From NCBI RefSeq assembly GCF_009877435.1, contig NZ_WXEX01000006.1, positions 220,498 to 284,497 on the forward strand: 64,000 bases of DNA, written 5' to 3'. Position 1 is the stretch's first letter; each line of letters opens with the position of its first letter. This DNA is from Heliomicrobium gestii (lineage in GTDB: Bacteria > Bacillota > Desulfitobacteriia > Heliobacteriales > Heliobacteriaceae). The position numbers and the translations under genes are program-made. Positions 63,925 to 64,000 of the stretch are shown here, piece by piece. The notes beneath the pieces were generated by a model. That model did no database searches and was not told the DNA's origin. It saw only the letters and a list, made by a program, of their open reading frames with translations.

Positions 63925-64000
63925 CATCGTCACAGACGCGCGATACCAGTATAGCAAACACAGATCGCCCATCCATAGCATTTTTTCAAATTTTATATAG

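Overview
The window comes from the chromosome of a GC-rich, endospore-forming Gram-positive bacterium. It carries Spo0F, SpoVAC/SpoVAD/SpoVAE, 2Duf/DUF1657 and YhcN-type spore proteins, an AbrB/SpoVT-type regulator, the RNA polymerase delta subunit and strong AGGAGG-type ribosome binding sites. TTG and GTG starts are common. The mix with an [NiFe] hydrogenase, many two-component and c-di-GMP genes, E. coli-type SpeD and ferredoxins suits class Clostridia (Peptococcaceae/Heliobacteriaceae-like). No photosynthesis gene, rRNA or tRNA is present, so the family is an inference. Almost the whole window is intact coding sequence. The one clearly foreign-looking block is an AT-rich chemoreceptor gene next to a decayed IS21-type transposase fragment.

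Layout. 1-11.6 kb is minus-strand housekeeping and cell envelope: zinc-ribbon fragment, spo0F, Yip1-type membrane protein, sppA, alanine racemase, FemX-like ligase, pyrG, rpoE, argS, a DUF1934 gene, a Crp/Fnr regulator and speD. The order argS-rpoE-pyrG-spo0F recalls Bacillus. 11.8-19.9 kb: a soluble MCP-Cache protein, a response regulator and PAS histidine kinase, a LysR regulator convergent with a YeiH-type exporter, galE and a DHH phosphoesterase. 19.9-25.9 kb: [NiFe] hydrogenase subunits, a lipid acyltransferase beside an OlsB-like N-acyltransferase, a patatin and a zinc-ribbon protein. 26.2-29.3 kb: a four-gene peptide-modification cluster made of a Tat/lipoprotein precursor with 13 cysteines at strict four-residue pitch, a radical SAM/SPASM enzyme, a degenerate radical-SAM-like partner and a small accessory protein. 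29.35-33.3 kb: a minus-strand spoVA operon with the composition of the mobile spoVA2mob heat-resistance operon. 33.5-46.4 kb: ferredoxin, AbrB-like regulator, an HD-GYP response regulator with its ABC-sensor histidine kinase, a TIM-barrel-like protein, a Tat-exported amidohydrolase, the AT-rich MCP, the transposase relic and a GGDEF protein with duplicated sensor domains. 46.5-52.8 kb: gltB-gltD. 53.2-64 kb: YaiI-like protein, BMP lipoprotein with a GGDEF-EAL protein, ogt, PHP phosphatase, an rRNA methyltransferase, a Tat-exported protein, a NodB lipoprotein and a second soluble MCP-Cache paralogue.

How the genes fit together. Three themes recur: spore formation and spore membrane function (Spo0F, the spoVA/2Duf operon, YhcN lipoprotein); signalling through c-di-GMP and two-component proteins, with one periplasmic sensor domain reused in a kinase and, twice over, in a cyclase; and cell-envelope work (Alr, FemX, NodB, acyltransferases). 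The most novel unit is the CXXX-repeat peptide cluster at 26.2-29.3 kb. Coordinates of starts are my choice from ribosome binding sites and often differ from the longest open frame.
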